From assembly GCF_033100115.1 (NCBI RefSeq), contig NZ_CP136910.1:2602001-2666000 (forward strand): DNA of 64,000 bases, read 5' to 3'. The position numbers and the translations under genes are program-made. This document shows, piece by piece, positions 54,369 through 61,447 of the stretch. Source of the stretch: Anaerocolumna sp. AGMB13020 (lineage in GTDB: Bacteria > Bacillota > Clostridia > Lachnospirales > Lachnospiraceae). The notes under the pieces were generated by a model, which was given only the letters and a program-made list of their open reading frames with translations, was not told the origin of the DNA and ran no database searches. Within the stretch, counting starts at the first letter, position 1, and each line of letters starts with the position of its first letter.

Positions 54369-54515
54369 TCATGTTACTTCGTTCACTTTTGTAACGGCTT
54401 TATGTACAGTTGATTTTGAAATGCCAAACTGTTTCGCTGTCTGCCTCACGGTCGCATTGTTGTCGATTATGTAGTTGGCTATTTCTACTGCACGTTCTTC
54501 TATATAGCCTTTCAA
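54369..54515 (-). pseudogene. spoIIID: N-terminal half of an interrupted spoIIID
   Basis: A TTG start (54515-54513) seven bases behind AGGGGGA opens a 48-residue frame beginning MKGYIEERAVEIANYIIDNN. It continues through the helix-turn-helix GISKSTVHK, and then diverges (AVTKVNEVT) at the direct repeat before a TGA. SpoIIID is a mother-cell transcription factor of sporulation. The product keeps the recognition helix but lacks the basic C-terminal region. Fusion at 54398-54409 to 47904-47915 restores the full protein in frame. A sigma-E-like promoter lies 30 bases upstream. Confidence 0.93.
54398..54409. repeat. Right direct repeat (attachment core) of the spoIIID element
   Basis: CTTTATGTACAG, identical to 47904-47915. 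The sequence to its right (TTGATTTTGAAATG) belongs to spoIIID and the sequence to its left to the element. Confidence 0.9.
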
Positions 54516-54534
54516 AAGGATATCCCCCTATTGT

Positions 54535-54577
54535 ACTTGTTTCTATATTGTATGCAGGGTAATTACAAATTATATCA
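54535..54577 (-). promoter_or_regulatory. Sigma-E-like promoter and SpoIIID box of interrupted spoIIID
   Basis: On the minus strand TGATATA (54577-54571), 16 bases, then CATACAAT (54554-54547), a perfect sigma-E -10. AGAAACAAGT (54544-54535) follows at the start point and matches nine of ten positions of the SpoIIID site WWRRACARNY. The -35 and its spacing are less good than the -10. Confidence 0.55.
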
Positions 54578-54612
54578 TTATCCTTCTATGCAAATAAGGC
54601 AAATAAAGAAAA

Positions 54613-54654
54613 CCCCGGAACTCTTCACTGCAATAGCAAGCATAAGTCCCAGGG
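54613..54654 (-). terminator. Terminator after the ferritin-like gene
   Basis: CCCCGGAACTCT (54613-54624) pairs with AAGTCCCAGGG (54644-54654) using several G-U pairs on the minus strand, followed by TTTTCTTTATTT. It lies 11 bases beyond the stop and isolates spoIIID transcription from upstream genes. Confidence 0.75.
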
Positions 54655-54664
54655 CTATCATTAT

Positions 54665-55150
54665 TTAGTAATCTTCTCGTACTCCAAACTCAGCGGATTC
54701 TACCCACTCCTCCGGTCTTGTAGTAAGCTTAACAAGTTCCTCTAAGAGGATACAATGGATATCTTCCTGCTTTATCAGGTATTCGTAAGTAGTCTTTTCT
54801 TCTTTCGATTCCGCTTTATCCCTTAAGGAAGTATAGAACTTAAGGCTTTTATGCTCCATCTCCAGGGCCATACGATATGAATCCAATTGACTCGGTAATT
54901 CCGTAAAATCACTTTCAAAATCTTTCAGGTGGCGGAACAGCTTTTCTGCTTCCTTTAGAATATTGCTTTCACTGACGGGAAGGGTTAACAAATCCGCCTT
55001 ACTCATTAATATCTCTGCATGTTTATCTTCTTCCATGGCAAGCATGTTAAATACAACCTGTAAACTGTTATTCGCATTCTTTTTTGCCTGCTCCCTGTAG
55101 TATTTTCCCAGATCTAATTCCAGGGATAAGGCAAGTTCTAAAGTATCCAT
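54665..55150 (-). CDS. Ferritin-like diiron domain protein, rubrerythrin-related
   Basis: The 161-residue protein is a four-helix bundle of the ferritin-like superfamily. Helix-borne E and ExxH elements (SLELDLGKYYREQA, MEEDKHAEIL, LEMEHKSLKFY, KQEDIHCILLEEL) match rubrerythrin-type diiron sites. The C-terminal rubredoxin domain is missing. Such proteins handle peroxide or iron in anaerobes. ATG 55150 was chosen over a GTG three codons earlier because AAGGAG lies eight bases before it. It follows the EetA-like gene by 28 bp. Confidence 0.82.
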   Translation of the reverse strand: MDTLELALSLELDLGKYYREQAKKNANNSLQVVFNMLAMEEDKHAEILMSKADLLTLPVSESNILKEAEKLFRHLKDFESDFTELPSQLDSYRMALEMEHKSLKFYTSLRDKAESKEEKTTYEYLIKQEDIHCILLEELVKLTTRPEEWVESAEFGVREDY

Positions 55151-55178
55151 ATTCAGCACTCCTTTTCATCCTATGTTT

Positions 55179-55562
55179 TTAGTTTGTAGAACCATCTACC
55201 TCCGAAGCGGTATTTCCTTCTATCTTAACTACTACCTTATGGGGAAGGCAGATGATACTTTCGCCTGTTTTACTGATTTTTCTTGAATCCACACATATTT
55301 TATCCGGGCAGTCAGCATCCGTCATATCTGCAAAACCGTCTTTAATAACCAGATGGTTCGTACCGCCATTGATACCGGGTATATCTACTTCTATGTCTTT
55401 GTTCAGCGGGTATTCATGATAGATAACTCCGTCTATGGTGACTACAACGGTATCCCCATTTTTTTGCGTCAAATAGAAAACCAGAAAACCCGCAATTGCC
55501 ACCACCAGTACAATGGCAATTAGGATAATATCTTTTTTCTTCAACTGTATGCTTTTCTCCAA
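55179..55562 (-). CDS. NusG domain II protein, EetA-like
   Basis: The 127-residue protein has one N-terminal membrane helix (about residues 11-31) and a NusG_II extracytoplasmic domain with the DCPDKICVDSRKISKTGESI segment and CLPHKVVVKI. Related proteins are EetA of the Gram-positive EET locus, where EetA and EetB lie together. Here the EetB-like gene is 14 kb away, so the set is split. The start is TTG with GGAG seven bases upstream. Function in electron transfer is inferred from the family. Confidence 0.82.
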   Translation of the reverse strand: MEKSIQLKKKDIILIAIVLVVAIAGFLVFYLTQKNGDTVVVTIDGVIYHEYPLNKDIEVDIPGINGGTNHLVIKDGFADMTDADCPDKICVDSRKISKTGESIICLPHKVVVKIEGNTASEVDGSTN

Positions 55563-55673
55563 AATGTAACTCCTTAAGCTTTAATCATTTGCAGCTTATA
55601 TCCTTTGCTTATATGGCTGTCTGTTATTATTATACCCTCTAAGGGCTGATGATGCAAGAAAGGAAAATGTAGC

Positions 55674-55940
55674 TTATACTCCAACACTGCTTAAAGTCTT
55701 TCTATACTTCTTTCTTGTAGCCAGTCCACCTCTTATGTGCCGTTCTGCTTTGTTAAACATCAGAATTTCATTGACCGCATTATAAAGCTGTCCGTTAATT
55801 CCCGGCAGTCTGTCCTGCAGATCCTTATGTACAGTTGATTTGCTAATGCCGTAACGGTTGGCAGTCTCTCTTACAGTTGCTTTGTTTTCAATAGTATAAT
55901 TGGCTAGCTCAATAATTCTCTCTTCCATATACGGATGCAT
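55674..55940 (-). CDS. spoIIID: Sporulation transcriptional regulator SpoIIID (intact copy)
   Basis: The 88-residue protein is a full SpoIIID: MHPYMEERIIELANY start, helix-turn-helix TVRETANRYGISKSTVHKDL, and the C-terminal AERHIRGGLATRKKYRK. SpoIIID acts in the mother cell after sigma-E and turns genes on or off before sigma-K. This copy and the interrupted copy differ throughout, so they are old paralogues rather than a recent duplication. GGGGG precedes the ATG. A sigma-E-like promoter lies directly upstream. Confidence 0.93.
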   Translation of the reverse strand: MHPYMEERIIELANYTIENKATVRETANRYGISKSTVHKDLQDRLPGINGQLYNAVNEILMFNKAERHIRGGLATRKKYRKTLSSVGV

Positions 55941-55967
55941 ATCAGGGCCCCCAAGCTTGTTTTTTCT

Positions 55968-55996
55968 AATATATGCCTGTTTGTCCCCTTATATGC
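55968..55996 (-). promoter_or_regulatory. Sigma-E-like promoter of intact spoIIID
   Basis: On the minus strand GCATATA (55996-55990), 14 bases, then CATATATT (55975-55968). Six of seven -35 and six of eight -10 positions fit sigma-E. GGGGACAAAC in the spacer resembles a SpoIIID site, which would allow autoregulation as known in Bacillus. Confidence 0.5.
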
Positions 55997-56010
55997 CAGT
56001 ATATAATCCG

Positions 56011-56484
56011 CTAAAAACCTTCTATCCTGCGTTGCTTGCGAAGCTCATTCCTTTTCAGCGCGCCTTCCCATTCAGCTTTTTGTGCCTCTGTCTCAACCTT
56101 AAGCTTTGGTACTTTAACCGGCCTTCCTTCGCTGTCTATGGCAACATAAACCAGATATGCTCTGTTAATTGGTTTTCTTAATCCGGATAGTTCCTCTACG
56201 TAGGTATCTACCCTAACTTCCATAGAGGTATTTCCTGCATAAGTTATTCTTCCCAAAAGTACGATTGTGTTATTTATATAAGCTCCCGCCTTAAATTGCA
56301 GATTATCGATAGCTGCCGTTGTAATATGGGATTCTGCATGTCTTTTGGCAGTAACGCCGCCAACAATATCAATCCACTCCAAAAGCTGTCCGCCAAAGAG
56401 CCTTCCACTGCCATTAATATGACCTGGCATCAACAGATGAACCTGCTCCGTAATTGATTCCGCCACTGTTTTTTCATCTTTCAT
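56011..56484 (-). CDS. Acyl-CoA thioesterase, hotdog fold
   Basis: The 157-residue protein is a YciA/BACH-type acyl-CoA thioesterase. The MPGHINGSGRLFGGQLLEWID segment holds the family's catalytic Asp and the H-x-N-x-x-G motif, and AVEVR-like strands follow. The AESHITTAAID region is also conserved. The frame opens at 56505, but AGGAAGG lies eight bases before ATG 56484. It probably hydrolyses fatty acyl-CoA; chain preference cannot be read. Confidence 0.85.
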   Translation of the reverse strand: MKDEKTVAESITEQVHLLMPGHINGSGRLFGGQLLEWIDIVGGVTAKRHAESHITTAAIDNLQFKAGAYINNTIVLLGRITYAGNTSMEVRVDTYVEELSGLRKPINRAYLVYVAIDSEGRPVKVPKLKVETEAQKAEWEGALKRNELRKQRRIEGF

Positions 56485-56561
56485 GTATAATTCCTTCCTA
56501 CTCACTGATCTTACTTATTCCTATTCTTATTTTGCGCTACACCCTTCCCTCTTGTCAAGGG

Positions 56562-56627
56562 GCGGCAACATTTGCCGCAGTCTAAGCTGCGGCAGGACAA
56601 AAAACCGGACCTTATGAAAAGGTCCGG
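56562..56627 (-). terminator. cysK terminator with adjacent competing hairpins
   Basis: CCGGACCTT (56605-56613) pairs perfectly with AAGGTCCGG (56619-56627), and a six-base T-run follows on the minus strand: a strong terminator 28 bases beyond cysK. Next to it, TTGCCGCAG (56572-56580) can pair with GCGGCAA (56562-56568) or CTGCGGC (56587-56593) but not both. Confidence 0.8.
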
Positions 56628-56655
56628 CGGTTAGGGAAGATTATATAAAATGAAA

Positions 56656-57588
56656 TTATTCAGCAAATAATGGAGTGGACAGATATCTTTCACCTGTATC
56701 AGGAAGCAATACCACGATAGTCTTGCCTTCATTCTCAGGACGTTTAGCAACCTGTGTTGCAGCCCAAGCTGCAGCGCCGGAAGAAATACCTACTAAGAGA
56801 CCTTCTGTTTTAGCAATGAGCTTACCGGTAGCAAATGCTGCCTCGTTATCTACAGTGATGATCTCATCATAAATTTCAGTATTTAAGATTTTAGGTACGA
56901 AACCTGCTCCGATACCCTGAATCTTATGAGGTCCGGGGGTACCCTTTGATAAGACAGGAGATGCACTGGGCTCAACTGCAATGATCTTAACATCGGGATT
57001 CTTGCTCTTTAAATATTCACCAACGCCTGTAATCGTTCCGCCGGTACCGATACCTGCAACGAAAATATCAACCTTTCCATCTGTGTCTTCCCAGATCTCA
57101 GGTCCTGTAGTATTTCTGTGAACCTCAGGATTAGCACTGTTAACGAACTGTCCGGGGATAAAGGAATCAGGAGTCTCTTTGGCAAGCTCTTCTGCTTTGG
57201 CGATTGCTCCATTCATACCCTTAGCACCTTCTGTTAATACGAGTTCAGCACCATATGCTTTTAAAAGGTTTCTTCTTTCAACGGACATTGTTTCGGGCAT
57301 TGTAAGAACAATCTTATAACCTCTGGCTGCCGCTACGGAAGCTAAACCAATTCCAGTATTACCACTGGTAGGCTCTATGATTGTTGCACCAGGCTTTAAT
57401 AGTCCCTTCGCTTCTGCATCATCTATCATAGCTTTTGCGATTCTGTCCTTCACACTGCCGGCGGGATTAAAGTATTCGAGCTTTCCGATCAATTTCGCCT
57501 TAACTTCATTGGTCTCACTAAACTTAGTCAGTTCCAGAAGAGGAGTTTTTCCGATTAAATCTGTAAGGTTCTTTGCTATCTTTGCCAT
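56656..57588 (-). CDS. cysK: Cysteine synthase A (O-acetylserine sulfhydrylase)
   Basis: The 310-residue PLP enzyme makes L-cysteine from O-acetylserine and sulfide. The PLP lysine is in [13 protein letters not shown] (near residue 46), the [10 protein letters not shown] loop near 72, and the GTGGTITG phosphate loop near 180. The protein has the normal length and ends with [17 protein letters not shown] precedes the ATG. It is a single-gene unit with its own terminator. Confidence 0.96.
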   Translation of the reverse strand: MAKIAKNLTDLIGKTPLLELTKFSETNEVKAKLIGKLEYFNPAGSVKDRIAKAMIDDAEAKGLLKPGATIIEPTSGNTGIGLASVAAARGYKIVLTMPETMSVERRNLLKAYGAELVLTEGAKGMNGAIAKAEELAKETPDSFIPGQFVNSANPEVHRNTTGPEIWEDTDGKVDIFVAGIGTGGTITGVGEYLKSKNPDVKIIAVEPSASPVLSKGTPGPHKIQGIGAGFVPKILNTEIYDEIITVDNEAAFATGKLIAKTEGLLVGISSGAAAWAATQVAKRPENEGKTIVVLLPDTGERYLSTPLFAE

Positions 57589-57770
57589 AACTTATTCTCC
57601 TTTTTATATTTATATATTAAATTATATTTTGCATTTGCTAACTATCTATAATCTACCACAGGTATTTCTATTTGTCAATAATTAATTTATAATTTCATAT
57701 ATGATTACTATGAATTATTTGTGACTGTTATTTTGAAAATAACACGAATTATTTAAGCCCATAAAAAAAA

Positions 57771-57783
57771 CTGCTATCAGCAG
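57771..57783 (-). terminator. Terminator of the secreted protein gene
   Basis: CTGCT/AGCAG (57771-57775 with 57779-57783) forms a short stem with three-base loop, followed on the minus strand by eight T residues (complement of 57763-57770). It lies 97 bases beyond the stop. Confidence 0.7.
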
Positions 57784-57880
57784 CCCTTATTATCTGTTAT
57801 TCATTTGTATATTACTTTACTTCCTAGGTTATTCCTATATTTTATCTACCCTCAAGTTAGTATATCAGGTTTCGTTATTT

Positions 57881-58648
57881 CTAGTCGGTGCATAGGTTAA
57901 TACGGGTTATGAGTGTGAGTCTTAATTTTATGCAAGAGGTATCCTTATTCCTCTTTTCTCCCTTTAACACCAGGGGAATATCCATCTCATAGTTTGCTTT
58001 AAGTTCAAGGGTACTTATACCATTATCAGATTCCACCAATTTTCTTAATTCTTCCGGCAGGCTGCTTCTGTTAATTTGAGAGGAATAAAAGTCAGTGTCT
58101 CTCGCTGTATCATTTTTTAGACTCATTTGCACCTGCAAACTGTTATTCCATTGTCTGATCGTATAGAAGTCTGCCTTTATGCCCTGCAGAATAGTTGGAA
58201 GTAGCTCTCTCAGCTTTTCGGGCTGCGACAGTTCCGTGTTGCCTATGCCATAGACTTTTCCGCCTGTATCCAACCTCCAGTATACAGGGTCTCCAGAAAG
58301 TGTAAATTCCGCCTGATACCCTTTGATCGTTTGGGATTGTTTTTCATTACCAGTTTGCGTGTCCACTAACCTGAAATCTACCGTTAGAAATTGGCCGTCA
58401 AGTTCATTGAACTCTAATTCATCCGTTCCTTCAATGGTAAGAACGTTGCCTTCCTGCCGTACAAAGGCTGAAACCTGCCTGTCCACTGTTCGAATAACCG
58501 CTTCTTCCTGGTCCTGTGCAAAGGTATAAGACAATACATTAACTGTATTCGTCTTGCCTAAGGCTGAGCCACTTAAGGTAAAAGCGTTAAAAGACAGGAT
58601 TAGCAAAGAAAGGAAGACAATCTTTCTGTTATGCTTTCTTAAAATAAT
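57881..58648 (-). CDS. Secreted protein of unknown function, apparent ATT start
   Basis: With the start at ATT 58648-58646 the product has 255 residues, beginning with a textbook signal peptide: RKHNRK, then a hydrophobic stretch to about residue 29 (SGSALG). The rest is beta-rich and has no recognised domain. The first canonical codon in frame is TTG at 58606, which falls inside the hydrophobic core and lacks a ribosome binding site. GGAGGAG lies five bases before the ATT. No ATG, GTG or TTG exists between the upstream in-frame TAA and that TTG. The protein is expected to be outside the membrane. Confidence 0.65.
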   Translation of the reverse strand: MILRKHNRKIVFLSLLILSFNAFTLSGSALGKTNTVNVLSYTFAQDQEEAVIRTVDRQVSAFVRQEGNVLTIEGTDELEFNELDGQFLTVDFRLVDTQTGNEKQSQTIKGYQAEFTLSGDPVYWRLDTGGKVYGIGNTELSQPEKLRELLPTILQGIKADFYTIRQWNNSLQVQMSLKNDTARDTDFYSSQINRSSLPEELRKLVESDNGISTLELKANYEMDIPLVLKGEKRNKDTSCIKLRLTLITRINLCTD

Positions 58649-58790
58649 TACCGCTCCTCCTTCTGTTTAATTGTTATGAATACCAGTATTTTCCATCATT
58701 TAACAATTAAATTATAGCGGAGAGGGAGAGGCATTACAAGTTAAATACAGAAAATCGTTCGACTGCTCTTCTTATATAAAACGAAAAGTG

Positions 58791-59243
58791 CTAATATCCC
58801 AACATTTCTTTCTCTAATACTACAGTAAACGGCCCATCCCCCAGCAATTCAACTTTCATATCTGCTCCAAAGATACCGGCTTCCACCTTTCCGTATTTCT
58901 CCTTGCAGGCTGTCAGAAAGTATTGGTACAGTTCCTCTGCTTCCTTTGGCGCCGCCGCCTGCAGAAAATTAGGCCGGTTTCCTTTCTTACAGTCAGCATA
59001 CAAGGTAAATTGTGATATTGCAAGAATCTCTCCCTCTATATCACTTACGGAAAGATTTGTTTTACCTTGTTCATCTTCGAATATGCGCAGTTTTAATATT
59101 TTGTCCAGATATTTGTCTACTGTTTCCCTGGTATCTTCTCCGCCTATTCCTATAAGCAGAACCAGACCTTTCTGAATGCTACCTGTAATCCTGCCTTCTA
59201 CAGTAACAGATGCCTGTTTTACTCTTTGAATTACAATTTTCAT
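58791..59243 (-). CDS. dtd: D-aminoacyl-tRNA deacylase
   Basis: The 150-residue Dtd removes D-amino acids (and glycine from tRNA-Ala) from mischarged tRNA. The catalytic-core [17 protein letters not shown] lies near residue 77, and GPFTVVLE near the C-terminus is the second motif (the family's Gly-cisPro). The canonical start [15 protein letters not shown] at 59243 follows GAGGAG; the frame extends nine codons further upstream without support. Confidence 0.95.
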   Translation of the reverse strand: MKIVIQRVKQASVTVEGRITGSIQKGLVLLIGIGGEDTRETVDKYLDKILKLRIFEDEQGKTNLSVSDIEGEILAISQFTLYADCKKGNRPNFLQAAAPKEAEELYQYFLTACKEKYGKVEAGIFGADMKVELLGDGPFTVVLEKEMLGY

Positions 59244-59465
59244 TTGTTTAAACTCCTCTAATGTACTCATACTATATAAGGTTAAATTTTAGTCTTATTA
59301 TCTTCTGAGTTTATTTAGTAATAGATAGATTAATTTTGTATTGCAGGAAAGACTTTACTTTATTTTAGCTATCAAAGCAGCGATCCATGTCCCTGCTATC
59401 GGATAATTTATAAGTACAGCTTTCTTACGTTTTCCTTAACAAAACTAAATTATCCTTGAACATTG

Positions 59466-59494
59466 TTGTTATCTTGTCCTTGCTATGCTATAAT
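59466..59494 (+). promoter_or_regulatory. Sigma-A promoter of the PAP2 gene
   Basis: TTGTTA (59466-59471), 17 bases, then TATAAT (59489-59494). Transcription would start near 59501, which rules out the earliest start in the reading frame (59463). Confidence 0.65.
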
Positions 59495-59534
59495 TCCAAT
59501 GAATAACAGAATGAATAAAACGGAGGCCTTGCTA

Positions 59535-60206
59535 TTGAAAACATTAATTCATAAATACAGGCACGCATGGGTTCTATCCTATTTTGTCATATATATGGTG
59601 TGGTTTTATTATCTGGAAAAAACGGTTACAAAGAATTATTATTCTATTCATATTAAATTAGATGATTTGATTCCTTTTAATGAATGGTTTGTCATTCCTT
59701 ATATGCTCTGGTTCCTGTATATCTTTTTAACAGTAGTATATTTTTTCTTTGCTTCAAGGGATGAGTTTTACAGAGTAACTGCTTTTCTATTCATCGGTAT
59801 GACAATATGCCTGATAATTTACACTATATGGCCGAACGGTCAGGATTTAAGACCCAATCTGGATGCACTTGGAAGAGATAATATCTTTATCCGTATTGTA
59901 AGAAGACTTTACTCAACGGATACTTCCACCAATGTATGCCCCAGCATTCACGTTTTTAACTCTATTGGCGCTGCTATTGCCATTTGTAAGAGTGAATCCT
60001 TAAAGAAGAAACCATGGTTAACCTACGGTTCTATTATCTTAACCATACTTATCAGCCTTTCCACTGTATTTCTGAAACAGCACTCTGCTTTTGATGTGAT
60101 AATGGGTGTACTCCTTGCTTTTGTAATGTATTTGGTGGTTTATGTATGGATGGCTGCCAGACAGACAGATAAAGCGAAAGAGAAGAAACTTTACGCTGAA
60201 ATTTAA
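59535..60206 (+). CDS. PAP2-superfamily membrane phosphatase
   Basis: The 223-residue protein has about six membrane helices. NVCPSIHVFNSIGA (near residue 135) is the PSxH motif with the acid histidine, and STVFLKQHSAFDVIMG (near residue 178) supplies the nucleophilic His and Asp, with the usual Arg replaced. Relatives act on lipid phosphates such as phosphatidic acid or undecaprenyl diphosphate. The frame opens at 59463, but GGAGG eight bases before TTG 59535, plus the promoter position, fixes the start. It shares a bidirectional terminator with the glycosyltransferase gene. Confidence 0.85.
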   Translation: MKTLIHKYRHAWVLSYFVIYMVWFYYLEKTVTKNYYSIHIKLDDLIPFNEWFVIPYMLWFLYIFLTVVYFFFASRDEFYRVTAFLFIGMTICLIIYTIWPNGQDLRPNLDALGRDNIFIRIVRRLYSTDTSTNVCPSIHVFNSIGAAIAICKSESLKKKPWLTYGSIILTILISLSTVFLKQHSAFDVIMGVLLAFVMYLVVYVWMAARQTDKAKEKKLYAEI

Positions 60207-60258
60207 TATTCTTATATAAGTTAGCGGATACCTTTACCGCTACTTGTATAAAACTTTT

Positions 60259-60295
60259 AAAAATCTATGGGTTTATGAAAACCCATAGATTTTTC
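60259..60295. terminator. Bidirectional terminator between PAP2 and glycosyltransferase genes
   Basis: A 15-16 bp perfect stem (60259-60274 with 60280-60295, AAAAATCTATGGGTTT) is A-rich on one side and T-rich on the other, so it works in both directions. The stop codon of the glycosyltransferase gene lies in the loop region of the hairpin. Confidence 0.9.
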
Positions 60296-61289
60296 TTGAT
60301 ATTCTGTATCCCAATTCTACAATTTTTCTCCCGGCTTTTCCTGGCAGGGTCATGGACCTGCCAAGTACCTTATTGTGAATTCTGTTATACAGTCTTTTAT
60401 TATTCTTCTCTAAATAGTCCCATAGTTCTTTTTTCTTCTCAAGACTCTCCGGTGTATTCTCCTTAATCAGAAAGACTGAGGAAATCGCCATCATCATAGT
60501 CAGGTATTTAATCATATAATTCTTCAGCTTGCGATTCTTTATGGTCGTAATATCCTTATAATCAATCATTATTTTGGTAATACGAATCTGCTGATCGATA
60601 CGTTTAATCATATTCTTTTCATTAACCGACTGGTCGTCCCGCCCTATAAAATAGCGGTAAAGATTCACATCCAGATAATACAAGGTCTTTACATAGGGGA
60701 GGGGCTGGTAAACAAATATATTATCCACATAAAAGGTATGACTTGGCAGCTTTAATCCACAATCCTTTAATAATTTGGTTCTATAGATTGCAGCATGCAT
60801 GATAATTTGCTGACTCTGCTTAAAGAACATAATATCATTCCAGGTGAATACCCTGTCCTGAGGCAGGGCCGTTTTATAATCCATTACTTTATGCTTATTA
60901 ATACTTGGTTTTTCATAAACATAATTGGCTATAAACAAATCTACCATCTTACCGTCGGATACCAAATTCCTTAAGGTGGTAAGAACTTTGGCAAATGCCG
61001 CTTCATTTACCCAGTCATCACTGTCTACGACTTTAAAATATAAACCGGTAGCTGTCAGAAGCCCTGTATTTACTGCTTCTCCATGACCTCCATTTTCCTG
61101 GCGGATGGCTTTCACAATATCCGGATAACGTTTTTCATATTTCGCGGCAATGGCAGAGGTATTATCCGTAGAACCGTCATCAACGATAATAATTTCCACC
61201 TCATCCTTCCCTGTTAAGAGTGTTTTAATGGCATGCTCCATATATGCTGCTGAATTGTAACAAGGAATTGCTACACTTAGTAACTTCAT
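60273..61289 (-). CDS. Family 2 glycosyltransferase
   Basis: The 338-residue protein has a GT-A domain: LLSVAIPCYNSAAYMEHAI at the start, VDDGSTDNTS near residue 36, and VVDSDDWV near residue 90 with the metal-binding Asp pair. The C-terminal third is basic and may bind the membrane. It uses a nucleotide sugar to extend a lipid or polysaccharide. AAGAGG lies five bases before the ATG. The upstream small ORF overlaps its start by four bases (ATGA). Confidence 0.9.
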   Translation of the reverse strand: MKLLSVAIPCYNSAAYMEHAIKTLLTGKDEVEIIIVDDGSTDNTSAIAAKYEKRYPDIVKAIRQENGGHGEAVNTGLLTATGLYFKVVDSDDWVNEAAFAKVLTTLRNLVSDGKMVDLFIANYVYEKPSINKHKVMDYKTALPQDRVFTWNDIMFFKQSQQIIMHAAIYRTKLLKDCGLKLPSHTFYVDNIFVYQPLPYVKTLYYLDVNLYRYFIGRDDQSVNEKNMIKRIDQQIRITKIMIDYKDITTIKNRKLKNYMIKYLTMMMAISSVFLIKENTPESLEKKKELWDYLEKNNKRLYNRIHNKVLGRSMTLPGKAGRKIVELGYRISRKIYGFS

Positions 61290-61447
61290 TCTAACCTCTT
61301 TTCTGTATATCCGCTTTCAAATCGGATAGCCTTTTTCCCTAGCTGAAATTTATACTTTAACCCAACCCCATCCATTACACATTCATTCAGAATGTCTGCC
61401 TTTTTTATAGATTGCTCTATAATTAGGAATTTAACCGATAGTTTCAT
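61286..61447 (-). CDS. Small ORF between membrane protein and glycosyltransferase genes
   Basis: A 53-codon frame starts with ATG 61447-61445 inside the end of the large membrane protein gene and stops with TGA overlapping the ATG of the glycosyltransferase. It fills an otherwise empty 140-bp gap, and both overlaps are typical of coupled genes. It has no good ribosome binding site and no recognised domain, so it may be real only through coupling. Confidence 0.4.
   Translation of the reverse strand: MKLSVKFLIIEQSIKKADILNECVMDGVGLKYKFQLGKKAIRFESGYTEKRLE

Larger units (their letters stand above)
47904..54409. mobile_element. Skin-like intervening element in spoIIID
   Basis: About 6.5 kb (6,494 bp between repeat starts) separates the two spoIIID halves and is bounded by a 12-bp direct repeat. 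It encodes an XRE regulator, a large serine recombinase with a coupled small ORF, a decayed membrane protein fragment, an NCS2 purine permease, a CorA transporter, and a DUF3990/DUF3791 module at the right end. Deletion between the repeats leaves one 89-codon spoIIID with a sigma-E-like promoter and its terminator intact. This is the layout of the skin element in sigK. Whether excision is programmed in sporulation is inferred, not shown. Confidence 0.88.

Noticed and set aside
47752..54515. Reading the two spoIIID pieces as independent unrelated pseudogenes
   Set aside because: The halves meet exactly at one 12-bp repeat, are complementary parts of one protein, keep frame when joined, and keep both promoter and terminator.
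53127..55150. Shared WVESAEF near the C-termini of the ferritin-like protein and the small element protein
   Set aside because: The rest of the proteins differ in length and pattern, so the seven-residue match was taken as coincidence and not as evidence of common origin.
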